The notes under the pieces: generated by a model
The model's database searches: none
What the model was told of the DNA's origin: nothing
What the model saw: the letters and a program-made list of their open reading frames with translations, nothing else
Assembly: GCF_964204645.1 (NCBI RefSeq)
Contig: NC_134027.1
Span: 12,946,485-13,010,484, forward strand
DNA length: 64,000 nucleotides
Direction of reading: 5' to 3'
Source of the DNA: Tubulanus polymorphus
Taxonomy: Eukaryota > Nemertea > Palaeonemertea > Tubulaniformes > Tubulanidae
Shown here: positions 11,582 through 20,012 of the stretch, one piece after another
Numbering within the stretch: the first letter of the stretch is position 1
Layout of the letters: each line of letters starts with the position of its first letter
Translations under genes and position numbers: made by a program

Positions 11582-12013
11582 AGTAATAGGGATAATAGGC
11601 TTTCAAGCCAAAGGTCGAACGGTCGAGCTTGTAAAAAATGAAAAAACATAAAAATAATTACAATTTCTACTTGAATTACTCGCGAAACTCATAAAAATGA
11701 AAAATAAATTCTCACACGCTCGAATTTATTTTTCATTTTATGAGTTTCACTCCTAATTCAAGTAGAAATTGTAATTATTTTTATGTTTTTTCATTTTTAC
11801 TCACCCGCCCGTTCAACCTTTAGCTTGAAAGCCTATTATCCCTATTACTCTTAAAATATTCACATAAATGAATAACATTTAAATCATTGAACTTCTAAAA
11901 TCAATTTTAATAAAAAATATAGTATTAAAATGGAAGCAAATAAATACTACTGCCCAACATGTAATATCGATATAGATAAATCCCAAAAAGCAAGACACAA
12001 TAAAACTAGAACA
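11582..12013 (+). repeat. Left terminal inverted repeat of Polinton 1, with inner palindrome and polB start fragment
   Basis: Matches 29731-30163 inverted with two or three differences. Bases 11582-11849 are themselves an imperfect palindrome: outer AGTAATAGGGATAATAGGC returns as GCCTATTATCCCTATTACT, with the turn near 11715. Beyond the palindrome the repeat includes an ATG at 11930 and the first 28 codons of polB (MEANKYYCPTCNIDIDKSQK...), which then run into unrelated sequence. Confidence 0.95.
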
Positions 12014-12028
12014 CATTTGTTTTTAGTC

Positions 12029-12103
12029 CAGTTGGTTAAAGCAAAGACATTTATCGAATTATGGAACTCAACACATAGTGAAAAATACGTTGAATCGTTA
12101 TAA
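12029..12103 (+). pseudogene. C-terminal fragment of a second HNH-type gene
   Basis: Translated, it gives QLVKAKTFIELWN...SEKYVESL and a stop. This parallels the end of the HNH protein at 13578-14243 (QLTKAKKFIDQWN...EQYVESL). It starts about 15 bases inside the TIR border with no upstream gene body. It marks a deletion or recombination that joined the repeated polB start to a lost HNH gene. Confidence 0.75.
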
Positions 12104-12242
12104 ACGCCTGATAATACTCAGCTATATAGTTGGTTGTATTAACTCTAGTAAACATATGTTACCAGCTTATATTTCAATTGTAAAGAGTTAATTAATTTCA
12201 TTGATCTAAATGTCTTTATTATTGATTTTTTTTTCAACTATA

Positions 12243-12430
12243 TTTACAAGTCTCAACGCGTTGTGTATACGGCGAACGTTAGCGAATCACAAATCTCATA
12301 ATTTACAAGTCTCAACGCGCTTTTTAGATGTTTCTGGACAACTAAGCTCTAACCAATCAAAAGTCTCTTAATTCGCAAGTCTCAACACACTTGTTCTAGA
12401 TGTTTCTGGATATAGAATAGTATAAATAGG
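12243..12430 (+). promoter_or_regulatory. TATA-box promoter with three upstream repeats in Polinton 1
   Basis: TTTACAAGTCTCAACGCG at 12243 recurs at 12302 and, diverged (TTCGCAAGTCTCAACACA), at 12372, spaced 59 and 70 bases. AACCAATCAA (CCAAT-like) lies at 12351. TATAAATAGG is at 12421-12430. A 5' splice-site match (GTAAGT) at 12705 suggests a spliced leader region. The first sizeable gene downstream is the HNH gene at 13578. Confidence 0.5.
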
Positions 12431-12821
12431 CGCGCACATCCGACGCTTAACAGAGCTATAGAATAAATCTATAAATTCACAGCTGTTACAGCTGTTACTC
12501 GCTGAGATATTATGAATCATTATTACAAACATGCAGAGAATATTCTAGAAAGGCGCGCCGGAACTAGATGACGTGGCATAATCAACGACGTGTTCATTCT
12601 AGAAATCACCCCGGAAATGGACATACGCTGTAATATTGTGCTCAGGATATTCTATCTTTCGAAACGAAATTAGGAGTTTATAGTATACAATTATAAATCT
12701 AAATGTAAGTACTGTTTGTTGTAGTTATTAAGGCTATTAAATACGAAACCTTTAGATATATTTAAGTGTATTTAGTATATATTTTAGATGGTTAGAGTTA
12801 CCGCTAATATCTTTTAGATTA

Positions 12822-12971
12822 ATGAAACGTCATACACATCAAGAAGCGATAAAGAAACTCAAGATACTCTTTCTGACTGAGGAATCAACAGCAATGGATA
12901 TCGAACCAATAGAATCACCAAAAGATCGAAGAAGAAATATAATAATTTCAAAAACATTAAGACTCCAATGA
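12822..12971 (+). CDS. Short basic ORF, 49 codons
   Basis: ATG at 12822 to TGA at 12969-12971. Lysine/arginine-rich (MKRHTHQEAIKKLKILF at the front). No family recognised and no copy was seen in Polinton 2. It may be a leader-region remnant; coding status is doubtful. Confidence 0.25.
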   Translation: MKRHTHQEAIKKLKILFLTEESTAMDIEPIESPKDRRRNIIISKTLRLQ

Positions 12972-13145
12972 TTAAGTTTAACATTTGTTGATGTAGTTAA
13001 ATATTTACCAGCAATTGAAAAAATGTTTGTAATTATAAATTGTATTTATAGAAATCAAATGATGTATTAGAAGAAATGACTGAACAACTTGTATAATGTA
13101 TTGTGTAAATCTGATTTGTGAATTTTTATGTTCAGTCGTTTCTAT

Positions 13146-13445
13146 TATGATTAACGCATGCGCATTAAGCAAAACCGGCCATAAATAGCCGCATGTGACA
13201 CATGTAACGCATGTGACGAGGGACATGAATGCGTTTGAATTTTCTATGTTCAGTTGTTTCTATTTTACAGAATGAATATATAATTATGATTAACGCATAC
13301 GCATTAAGCAAAACCGGCCATAAATGGCCGCATGTGACACATGTAACGCATGTGTTGTTTCTATTTTACAGAATTTATAGAATGAATTTATAATTATGAT
13401 TAACGCATGCGCATTAAGCAAAACCGGCCACAAATGGCCGGCCGC
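13146..13445. repeat. Three dispersed copies of a hairpin-forming repeat
   Basis: Copies at about 13146-13214, 13284-13354 and 13394-13445 share ATTATGATTAACGCATGCGC, ATTAAGCAAAACCGGCC and CGCATGTGACACATGTAACG (the last in two copies). Each contains self-complementary parts (GCATGCGC; GGCCATAAATGGCC). They lie between the promoter-like region and the HNH gene. A regulatory or replication role is only a guess. The rest of 12104-13577 holds nothing recognised. Confidence 0.7.
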
Positions 13446-13577
13446 TTGTATTATTTAGATATCAAGGAATCGAAACGACTTATCAAAAGCAACGAGGAAT
13501 GAAAAAGGATGACGTTGGTCGAAGAAATGGAAGAGGATTATAAATTAACCAATTTAGTAAAAAAATACGTATAATAA

Positions 13578-14243
13578 ATGGAACCAGAACAACCACAAAT
13601 TATCAATATTACAAATAACACTGGCGTTATAAACATATATTACAAGAAGTGTTCTAAATGTGAATTAGATAAATCATTAACAGAATTTAGTAAGCGTAAG
13701 ACTAGCAAAGATGGTTTTCAATATTACTGTAAAACTTGCATTAAACTATATACCAAACAATATCGAGAAGATAATATAGAACATTATAAATATTATATGA
13801 CAAAATATATGAGAGAAAGATATCAAACAGATCTTAATTTTAGATTGAAACAATGCTTAAGGTCTAGATTAACACAATTATTCAACAAAGAAACACATTC
13901 AGAAACACTATCTGATCTATTGGGTTGTTCAGATGAATTTCTCAAATCATGGATTATATTTCAATTCGATGATAAAATGAATATAGATAATTATGGGGAT
14001 CATTACCATATTGATCACGTGTTACCAATATCTAAATTTAACATGAATGATGAATACAATAAAAAACTTATTTGGGGTTGGAAAAATTTAAGACCTTTAG
14101 AAAAGAAAGAAAATCAAATCAAATCTAATAAACTAGATTTACAGTTATATTTAGAACAGTTAACAAAAGCAAAGAAATTTATTGATCAATGGAATAATAA
14201 TCCAAATAATGAACAATACGTTGAGTCTTTAATGAGTGGTTAA
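13578..14243 (+). CDS. HNH-family endonuclease-like protein
   Basis: 221 residues. An N-terminal four-cysteine zinc site (KKCSKCELDKS ... YYCKTCIKLY, residues about 24-58) is followed by a charged helical stretch. The C-terminal half has YHIDHVLPISKF (residues about 148-160) and WGWKNLRPLEKKENQIKSNK, the His-rich strand and Asn/Lys helix of HNH/beta-beta-alpha-metal nucleases. Enzymes of this type occur in giant viruses, phages and some Polinton-like elements. It probably cuts DNA. It may act as a mobile gene, since a second tail fragment lies at 12029. No homologue was seen in Polinton 2. ATG follows an AT-rich ...TATAATAAATG context like other genes of the element. Confidence 0.75.
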   Translation: MEPEQPQIINITNNTGVINIYYKKCSKCELDKSLTEFSKRKTSKDGFQYYCKTCIKLYTKQYREDNIEHYKYYMTKYMRERYQTDLNFRLKQCLRSRLTQLFNKETHSETLSDLLGCSDEFLKSWIIFQFDDKMNIDNYGDHYHIDHVLPISKFNMNDEYNKKLIWGWKNLRPLEKKENQIKSNKLDLQLYLEQLTKAKKFIDQWNNNPNNEQYVESLMSG

Positions 14244-14468
14244 AGAATAATAGATTTTAAATAAAATATAATAAAAATTACATACCTTCAACTATCTATT
14301 ATTTCTATTTTAATTTTTAATATTTTCTTTTCAAAAAAGAATACTTTATATAACAAATAAAAAATACTAAAAAAACAATAACTAATACTAGAATTCTTTA
14401 GCTTTAACTATCTAGTATCATTTGAAGAATACTTATAATACTATTCTTATTAAATTTCTCTAATATAA

Positions 14469-15074
14469 ATGTCTAAGAAATCGAATAAGAATAATATTAA
14501 AGTTGAAAAAACTTTGGAAGATTTAGGTCTAACAGATGATAATGATAATGTGGCAACTAAATGTGATAATAAAATTGATAGTAATATTGATTATGAATAC
14601 TATTTATATTGTAAGTATCATCTAGAACTATTGATTGCGAGTGGAAAAACTAAAGAGTTTATTGGTAAAACAATAACTTTTCAAGAATTAGATAATATGA
14701 ATAAAGAAAAAGTAATAAAATATTTTAAGATTTATGAAGAAGCTCGATTAGCTAGAATAAATGATTCTATTTCAGATGGTATTGTCAAATGTTATTCTAA
14801 GTTATGTAACCAGTTAATACCAATTGATGATGAAAATAAATTATATAGTGATTTGAAAAATGACTACTTAGTTATGACTGAATTACAAAAATGGGTCAGT
14901 TATGCTTCATTCCAATTAGGATCGGTTATGACATTAATTTCTACTGGTGTCATAACATTTTCGAACATCAAACCTATGGAATATAAATCAGGTAAGAACG
15001 AAACAGATGTACTACAACCAAACAGTGAAACAGAAAATGAATCAGAACAAAAATTAACTAAAATAAATGAGTGA
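14469..15074 (+). CDS. Conserved Polinton protein of unknown function (201 aa)
   Basis: Homologous to 40744-41334 in Polinton 2, with shared blocks EKTLxDLG, YEYYLYCK, LxLLIASGK, IRIxARxxRINDxIS and a hydrophobic C-terminal stretch (FQLGSVMTLISTGVITFSNI, residues about 150-175) that may be a membrane segment. No known domain was recognised. The stop overlaps the next ATG (15067), as also happens with a longer overlap in Polinton 2, so the two genes form a conserved pair. Confidence 0.75.
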   Translation: MSKKSNKNNIKVEKTLEDLGLTDDNDNVATKCDNKIDSNIDYEYYLYCKYHLELLIASGKTKEFIGKTITFQELDNMNKEKVIKYFKIYEEARLARINDSISDGIVKCYSKLCNQLIPIDDENKLYSDLKNDYLVMTELQKWVSYASFQLGSVMTLISTGVITFSNIKPMEYKSGKNETDVLQPNSETENESEQKLTKINE

Positions 15075-15462
15075 TGGAGTTAAGAAAAAGGCTAGATCAG
15101 AGAAACAAATTAAATGGGCAAGAGAATTAGGTAAAAGATCTTCAGAATTAAAAAAAGCTAAGAAAAAGAAATTAACTGATATAAATGAATCACAGAAATT
15201 ATCTGATGGTGCCGTACAGCACCCACACGGTGGTATTGATTCAAATAATAATCCATCTAATTCTTCTAATGCTGGAAGTAATTATAAATTATATATTACA
15301 ATTGGATTAGTAACAGTTATTATATTATCCGGTGTAATATATAAATCAAAATTCAAATCTGATGATAAATATGATTCCAATGATGATAAACCTATTATAC
15401 CAGAAAATAAGTCAAATCATAAATCAAATGAAAATAAATCTAAAATATTATTAATGGATTAA
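15067..15462 (+). CDS. Conserved small membrane protein (131 aa)
   Basis: A lysine-rich N-terminus (KKKARSEKQIKWARELGKRS) precedes one membrane segment (YITIGLVTVIILSGVIY, residues about 78-95) and a polar Asn/Asp/Lys tail. Homologue in Polinton 2 at 40443-40796 keeps the basic motif and the membrane segment. The basic part resembles DNA-binding or core-protein tails. Role unknown; it may be a virion component. Confidence 0.7.
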   Translation: MSDGVKKKARSEKQIKWARELGKRSSELKKAKKKKLTDINESQKLSDGAVQHPHGGIDSNNNPSNSSNAGSNYKLYITIGLVTVIILSGVIYKSKFKSDDKYDSNDDKPIIPENKSNHKSNENKSKILLMD

Positions 15463-15468
15463 AATAAG

Positions 15469-16554
15469 ATGAAAAAAGAACAATATTTAAGAGATTTATA
15501 TTATAACCCAGAAAGTGAAGTTTCATATTCAAATGTTTCGGAATTATGGGATAAAATTAAATCTGATAAAGAAAAAATAAAATATAGTGAATTAAAATCA
15601 TGGTTACAAAATCAACCCACATATCAAATTCATAAAAAGATGGATAAAAAATATTTAACAAGAAAAGTAATGGTTTCATATATCGACCAACAATGGCAAG
15701 CTGATTTAATTGATATGAAAAACTGAGAAGAATATAACAAAGGATATTTTTGGATACTAAATGTTATAGATATATTCAGTAGATACGCATGGAGTATCCC
15801 GATTAAAAATAAAACTGGTATAGAAGTTACAAATTCTTTCAAATTAATATTTAAAGAAGCTATTCCAGATAAGATACAATTTGATGAAGGTAAAGAATTT
15901 TATAACAAACATTTTAAAAAACTATTAACTGATAACGATGTAGAATATTTTTCAACACATTCAGATAAAAAAGCATCTGTTATAGAAAGATTTAATAAAA
16001 CATTGAAAACTAGAATGTGGAAATATTTCACCGCTAATGAAACATATAAATATATCGATGTGTTAGATGATTTAGTTAAAGGTTATAATAATTCTAAACA
16101 TAGTTCGATAAATATGAAACCTATACAAGCTAGAAAAGAAGAAAATTCAGAAATAGTTTGGAATAATTTATATGGAGCATTTGTTACACATGATTTTGGA
16201 GAACCTAAATTTAAAATAGGACAACATGTTAGAATTTCTAAATATCGAAAAACATTTTATAAAGGTTATACCCCTAATTTTACTGAAGAAATATTTAAAA
16301 TTAAAAAGATAATATTAACTAAACCATTTGTTTATAAATTGTTTGATTTAAAAGATGAAGAAATATTAGGTTATTTTTATGAACAAGAATTATCATTAGT
16401 ACCAAATCCAGATGAAATAGAATACAAAATAGAAAAAGTATTGAAAACAAAAACTCTTAAAGGAAAAAAGTATTCTTTGGTGAAATATAAAGGATATGAT
16501 GATAAATTTAATGAATGGATTTTATCTAGTAAAATTAAAAGAATAAATGAATAA
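15469..16554 (+). pseudogene. Polinton integrase with chromodomain, one in-frame stop
   Basis: Retrovirus-type integrase that would insert the element and make the 6-bp duplication. The frame from ATG 15469 to TAA 16552-16554 has one TGA at 15724-15726, just after the first catalytic Asp block (QWQADLIDMKN). The second Asp is in IQFDEGKEF and the Glu in SVIERFNKTLK, 34 residues apart. The C-terminus carries a chromodomain (IEKVLKTK...YSLVKYKGYDDKFNEWILSS), common in Polinton integrases for chromatin targeting. Polinton 2 has a sense codon at the corresponding place. The stop could be a recent mutation or a sequencing error. It overlaps the ATPase start by 8 bases. Confidence 0.92.
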
Positions 16555-17161
16555 AGATTTGTTTATATTTGAACCACATAATATGTTAGTTACTGGAGTT
16601 ACAAATTGTGGTAAAACACACTTCATATTATATTTATTAGAAACTATTTATAAAAATCATTTTGATAATATAATATTATTCTGCCCAACTTATGAAATGA
16701 ATGAAACGTATAATAGAGATATAGTTTTTAAAGATAAAAAGTTTATTATATTAAATTCTAAAACAGTGAAAGATAATTTAGATAATTGTATAAAAATTGC
16801 ATTAGATATTTATAAAGGATCTAATACATTATTTATTATCGATGATTGCGCAAATTTACATGATTCTAAAATTAGAGAAAGTGAGTTATGTTATTTAGCT
16901 TTCTCTGGTAGACATTTTGGGATAACAACATGGGTTTTAAATCAAAAATATAATTCAATTGTTAAAGACTTTAGAGAGAATATAAGATTTCTAGTTTTAT
17001 TCTACAACAAAGATAGAAAATCTATGCAACAATCATTGGAAGAAAATCAAATTATACCTACTGAATTACATGATGAATATATGAATAAATTAAAGAATAA
17101 TAAAGGTTCAAAATTATTACTGAGATTACAATTTCCATATGAATATAAATTTATAAAATAA
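16547..17161 (+). CDS. Packaging ATPase (FtsK/HerA-like)
   Basis: 204 residues. Walker A is VTGVTNCGKTHFI at residues about 15-27 and Walker B NTLFIIDDC at about 97-105. The LAFSGRHFGITTWVLNQ block that follows fits the sensor region of the A32-type genome-packaging ATPases of Polintons, adenovirus-like and giant viruses. It would pump element DNA into a capsid. ATG overlaps the integrase end, so both are probably read from one transcript. It is intact here; the Polinton 2 copy is broken. Confidence 0.9.
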   Translation: MNKDLFIFEPHNMLVTGVTNCGKTHFILYLLETIYKNHFDNIILFCPTYEMNETYNRDIVFKDKKFIILNSKTVKDNLDNCIKIALDIYKGSNTLFIIDDCANLHDSKIRESELCYLAFSGRHFGITTWVLNQKYNSIVKDFRENIRFLVLFYNKDRKSMQQSLEENQIIPTELHDEYMNKLKNNKGSKLLLRLQFPYEYKFIK

Positions 17162-17207
17162 AATCCTAATTTGGAATATTATAGAAACTAATTTATATAT
17201 CTATGTA

Positions 17208-17507
17208 CTAGACGTACGAGTAAGAAAGTAAGATTCTTACCTTTTTACTTTCTTGGCAAGAATCTTAGATTCTTACGTACGTCTAGTCCATAAAAATATG
17301 AATTATTAAATGAAATATATAATAATGAATAAATCATATATTAAAACTATGTTTATAATTTATATTTATAATTTATGTTTATAATTCATATTTATAATTT
17401 ATATTTATAATTTATGTTTATAATTTATGTTTATAATCTATGTTTATAATTTATATTTCTTGGCAAGGATTCTTGGATTCTTACTTTCTTACTCGTACGT
17501 CTAGTGC
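17208..17507. repeat. Inverted and tandem repeats between convergent gene blocks
   Basis: TAGACGTACGAGTAAGAAAG near 17208 returns inverted near 17490 (CTTTCTTACTCGTACGTCTA). The left copy is itself a hairpin whose other arm ends in CTTACGTACGTCTA around 17283. Between them runs a tandem TTTATAATTTATR repeat (about 17340-17455). It sits where the plus and minus gene blocks meet, so it may act as a bidirectional terminator or a replication signal. Neither is proven. Confidence 0.7.
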
Positions 17508-17554
17508 ATAGATATATAAATAGTTTTATAGATATATAAATAGTTTTATAATAA

Positions 17555-18688
17555 TTATTCTAATTTTGTTTCTAATACATTTATAAAATCATCTTCGTTT
17601 ATATCAAATTCTCCATAAGTCTTTGGTATATTTATTGAGTTTAGTCGATCCATCATTAATCTATAATCAGTAGGCATATTAATTTTTTCTTTTATTTTTT
17701 CAAAGTTTTCATCAAAATCATAATAATAAAAATCAATATCATATCCAAAATTAATTATCAAATAAGTTGAATCTTTTCTTCTCACATATAATAATTTATA
17801 CATTTGTTCAAGATTATCGTTTGCATAATCTAAAAATTTATGTAATAACAAATTATAGAATATATCATATTGGTTAATATTATAATCAAAATATTTTATA
17901 TATTCTAAAGGGTTATTTAACAATGGTAACATACCCACTTTTTTATAAACATTAATTAGATGTAATTTTGATTTATAATGAGTAATTTTATCAACAGGTT
18001 CAATTTCTTTATTACAATAATCACATATTAATTCTTTTTCATTTTCTATGTGCCACTTAGATTTTTTATGTTTAGAAAAATTACTTTTAGAAATATCTAA
18101 ATTACAAATGTTACAATGTTTTTTAGAATCATCAATTATTTCATTATCTGTTATATCATTATCATTAGTTTCAATTGGGTTAACATTATTTATTACATTA
18201 TCTGTTATATTATCTATGGTATCATCAGTTTCAATTAGGTTAACATTATCTTTTATATTACTAACTGATATATTATTATCATTATTATTCTTTTCTTTTT
18301 CTATATGTTTCTTTGATTTCTTATGTGATGCCCAATTTTTATATGATATATATTTCTTACATACATCACAATATTTTTCATTTATCTTTTTGGTTTTGAT
18401 ATCAGGTTCAATCTTATCATAATTCGATGTAGAAGGTATAACATTATCTTCTATTTTAGATTCAATATTATCTTCTATTTTATATTCAATATCATTCTTA
18501 TCTTCTATTTTAGGTTCAATATTATCTTCTATTTTATATTCAATATTCTTATCTATTTTACTTATTCTATATTTGAATTGATTAAAGTAATCTCCAAAAT
18601 ACCTACTGTATTCATCATAAGGTAATATATAATATATATCTGATATCATTTCACTTGGAGATTGTATTTCATATATTCCACCTTCCAT
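17555..18688 (-). CDS. Zinc-finger protein with three U1-type C2H2 fingers
   Basis: 377 residues. Fingers CDVCKKYISYKNWASHKKS, CNICNLDISKSNFSKHKKS and CDYCNKEIEPVDKITHYKS span residues about 105-250, separated by Asn/Asp-rich linkers. A degenerate repeat of YKIEDNIE/SKIEDN lies before the first finger. The C-terminal 130 residues are not recognised. The fingers resemble those at the N-terminus of the same element's polB, so it may have arisen from that domain. No homologue lies at this position in Polinton 2, whose own finger gene is elsewhere and on the other strand. Confidence 0.75.
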   Translation of the reverse strand: MEGGIYEIQSPSEMISDIYYILPYDEYSRYFGDYFNQFKYRISKIDKNIEYKIEDNIEPKIEDKNDIEYKIEDNIESKIEDNVIPSTSNYDKIEPDIKTKKINEKYCDVCKKYISYKNWASHKKSKKHIEKEKNNNDNNISVSNIKDNVNLIETDDTIDNITDNVINNVNPIETNDNDITDNEIIDDSKKHCNICNLDISKSNFSKHKKSKWHIENEKELICDYCNKEIEPVDKITHYKSKLHLINVYKKVGMLPLLNNPLEYIKYFDYNINQYDIFYNLLLHKFLDYANDNLEQMYKLLYVRRKDSTYLIINFGYDIDFYYYDFDENFEKIKEKINMPTDYRLMMDRLNSINIPKTYGEFDINEDDFINVLETKLE

Positions 18689-18720
18689 TTATTATATATA
18701 TTTTTATTAAAGTTAAAATT

Positions 18721-19968
18721 TTAATACATATCACTATCTAATTGTGAATTTACAATATTTAATTGCGCGTCAGATATAATATAAATGTGCATTTTGAAAT
18801 TTTTGATTCCCTTTTTCTTTGTCATGAATAATTGTATTACATCTTTAGTGTTCTGTAGTTTTTTTCCAGAACCATGTAATGAATTATCTTCAGTTGTTCT
18901 AAAATCTAACCATAATGCATATTTATTACCGGTATAATAATCAATTTGATTAATGTTACAATTTTCAAATGATTTTACTTTTTCATTCATAAAATGTTTT
19001 TTAATTTCTACCCATTGATCAATCATTCTCATTCCTTGACAAAATATTTTATTCGCTATTCCTTCGATAGTTATTTCTACTTTTGCTATTTCAGGATTAT
19101 AATAATTGTCAACATTTATTGCACCATTAGTATACGTTCCAATGGTAAAAAATATTAATATACCTTTAATAGATCTTCTAGGAAAGTTAATATTCTCATT
19201 AATTATTTCATCATTTGCATTAATAGTTACAGTTTTAAATTTATCAATATAATCATATAATAATGAAAATCCTTGATTGTATTGGGTTTGAATTATACTT
19301 GAAATATTTTCATCAGTTACTGTATCATATTCTAAACATATATTCGATAATTTATAACTCATATCTTTATTAACGCTAGATAATACAATTTCATTTACAG
19401 GAGCAAATGTTATCTCAAATATAACGTCTTCTTGAATTGCGCATTTATATAAAGGTGCATTATTATTTATCAATTCAAAGTCTAATGGAATTTTATATTT
19501 GCTTCCATATATACTTTTTATCAATTTATCTACATCATTAGTTAATATTGCGCTATTAGCTTCTGATCTTAATTTATTTTGGTTTTCTGATTGAATTCCT
19601 TGAAATATCATATTATTTCTATTTTCTTTAGTTAACCATAAATCTTTATAATGTGAAAATAAATTATAATCATCTAATGAGAAAACTGTTTCTGGACCAA
19701 TCTTTATTGTTAACTTTTTAATCAAATATCTTCCAACATTATCAACAACATAATTATTATTATTACCGATTACTTTTATATAAGCTGATAAATAAATACT
19801 GTTTGGAACATAAAAAGTATTTTGTGTTAATCGAGGGATTCTAACGTATAAAGTTTCATCGGGATTAATATTTGAAGGGTTATGAGTAATTATATGATGT
19901 GATCTTTCTGCTTTAATAGCATTAGATATTCTATGATTCTTCGAAGGACTTATATAACTCCCACTCAT
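18721..19968 (-). CDS. Major capsid protein candidate (double jelly-roll type)
   Basis: 415 residues, close to the size of Polinton capsid proteins. Blocks such as LYVRIPRLTQNTFYVPNSIY, KKLTIKIGPETVF and YNLFSHYKDLWLTKENRNNM fit the strand-rich N-terminal half of that family. Homologue at 43408-44656 is close to identical over most of its length. It heads the conserved minus-strand structural cluster, next to the packaging ATPase. The fold assignment rests on family resemblance and context; a structure prediction would settle it. No lesion seen. Confidence 0.72.
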   Translation of the reverse strand: MSGSYISPSKNHRISNAIKAERSHHIITHNPSNINPDETLYVRIPRLTQNTFYVPNSIYLSAYIKVIGNNNNYVVDNVGRYLIKKLTIKIGPETVFSLDDYNLFSHYKDLWLTKENRNNMIFQGIQSENQNKLRSEANSAILTNDVDKLIKSIYGSKYKIPLDFELINNNAPLYKCAIQEDVIFEITFAPVNEIVLSSVNKDMSYKLSNICLEYDTVTDENISSIIQTQYNQGFSLLYDYIDKFKTVTINANDEIINENINFPRRSIKGILIFFTIGTYTNGAINVDNYYNPEIAKVEITIEGIANKIFCQGMRMIDQWVEIKKHFMNEKVKSFENCNINQIDYYTGNKYALWLDFRTTEDNSLHGSGKKLQNTKDVIQLFMTKKKGIKNFKMHIYIISDAQLNIVNSQLDSDMY

Positions 19969-20012
19969 TTATTTAACAAAAAAATTAATTATTTATTTTT
20001 TGATATCATGGT

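Noticed and set aside
11582-11602. TAGGGATAATAGG at the Polinton 1 ends resembles the I-SceI recognition sequence
   Set aside because: The match is partial and the element has no related endonuclease reading that site; chance similarity in the terminal sequence is the simpler view.
18048-18422. 124-codon hydrophobic ORF on the plus strand
   Set aside because: It is the antisense of the zinc-finger gene; similar hydrophobic shadows lie opposite other AT-rich Polinton genes.
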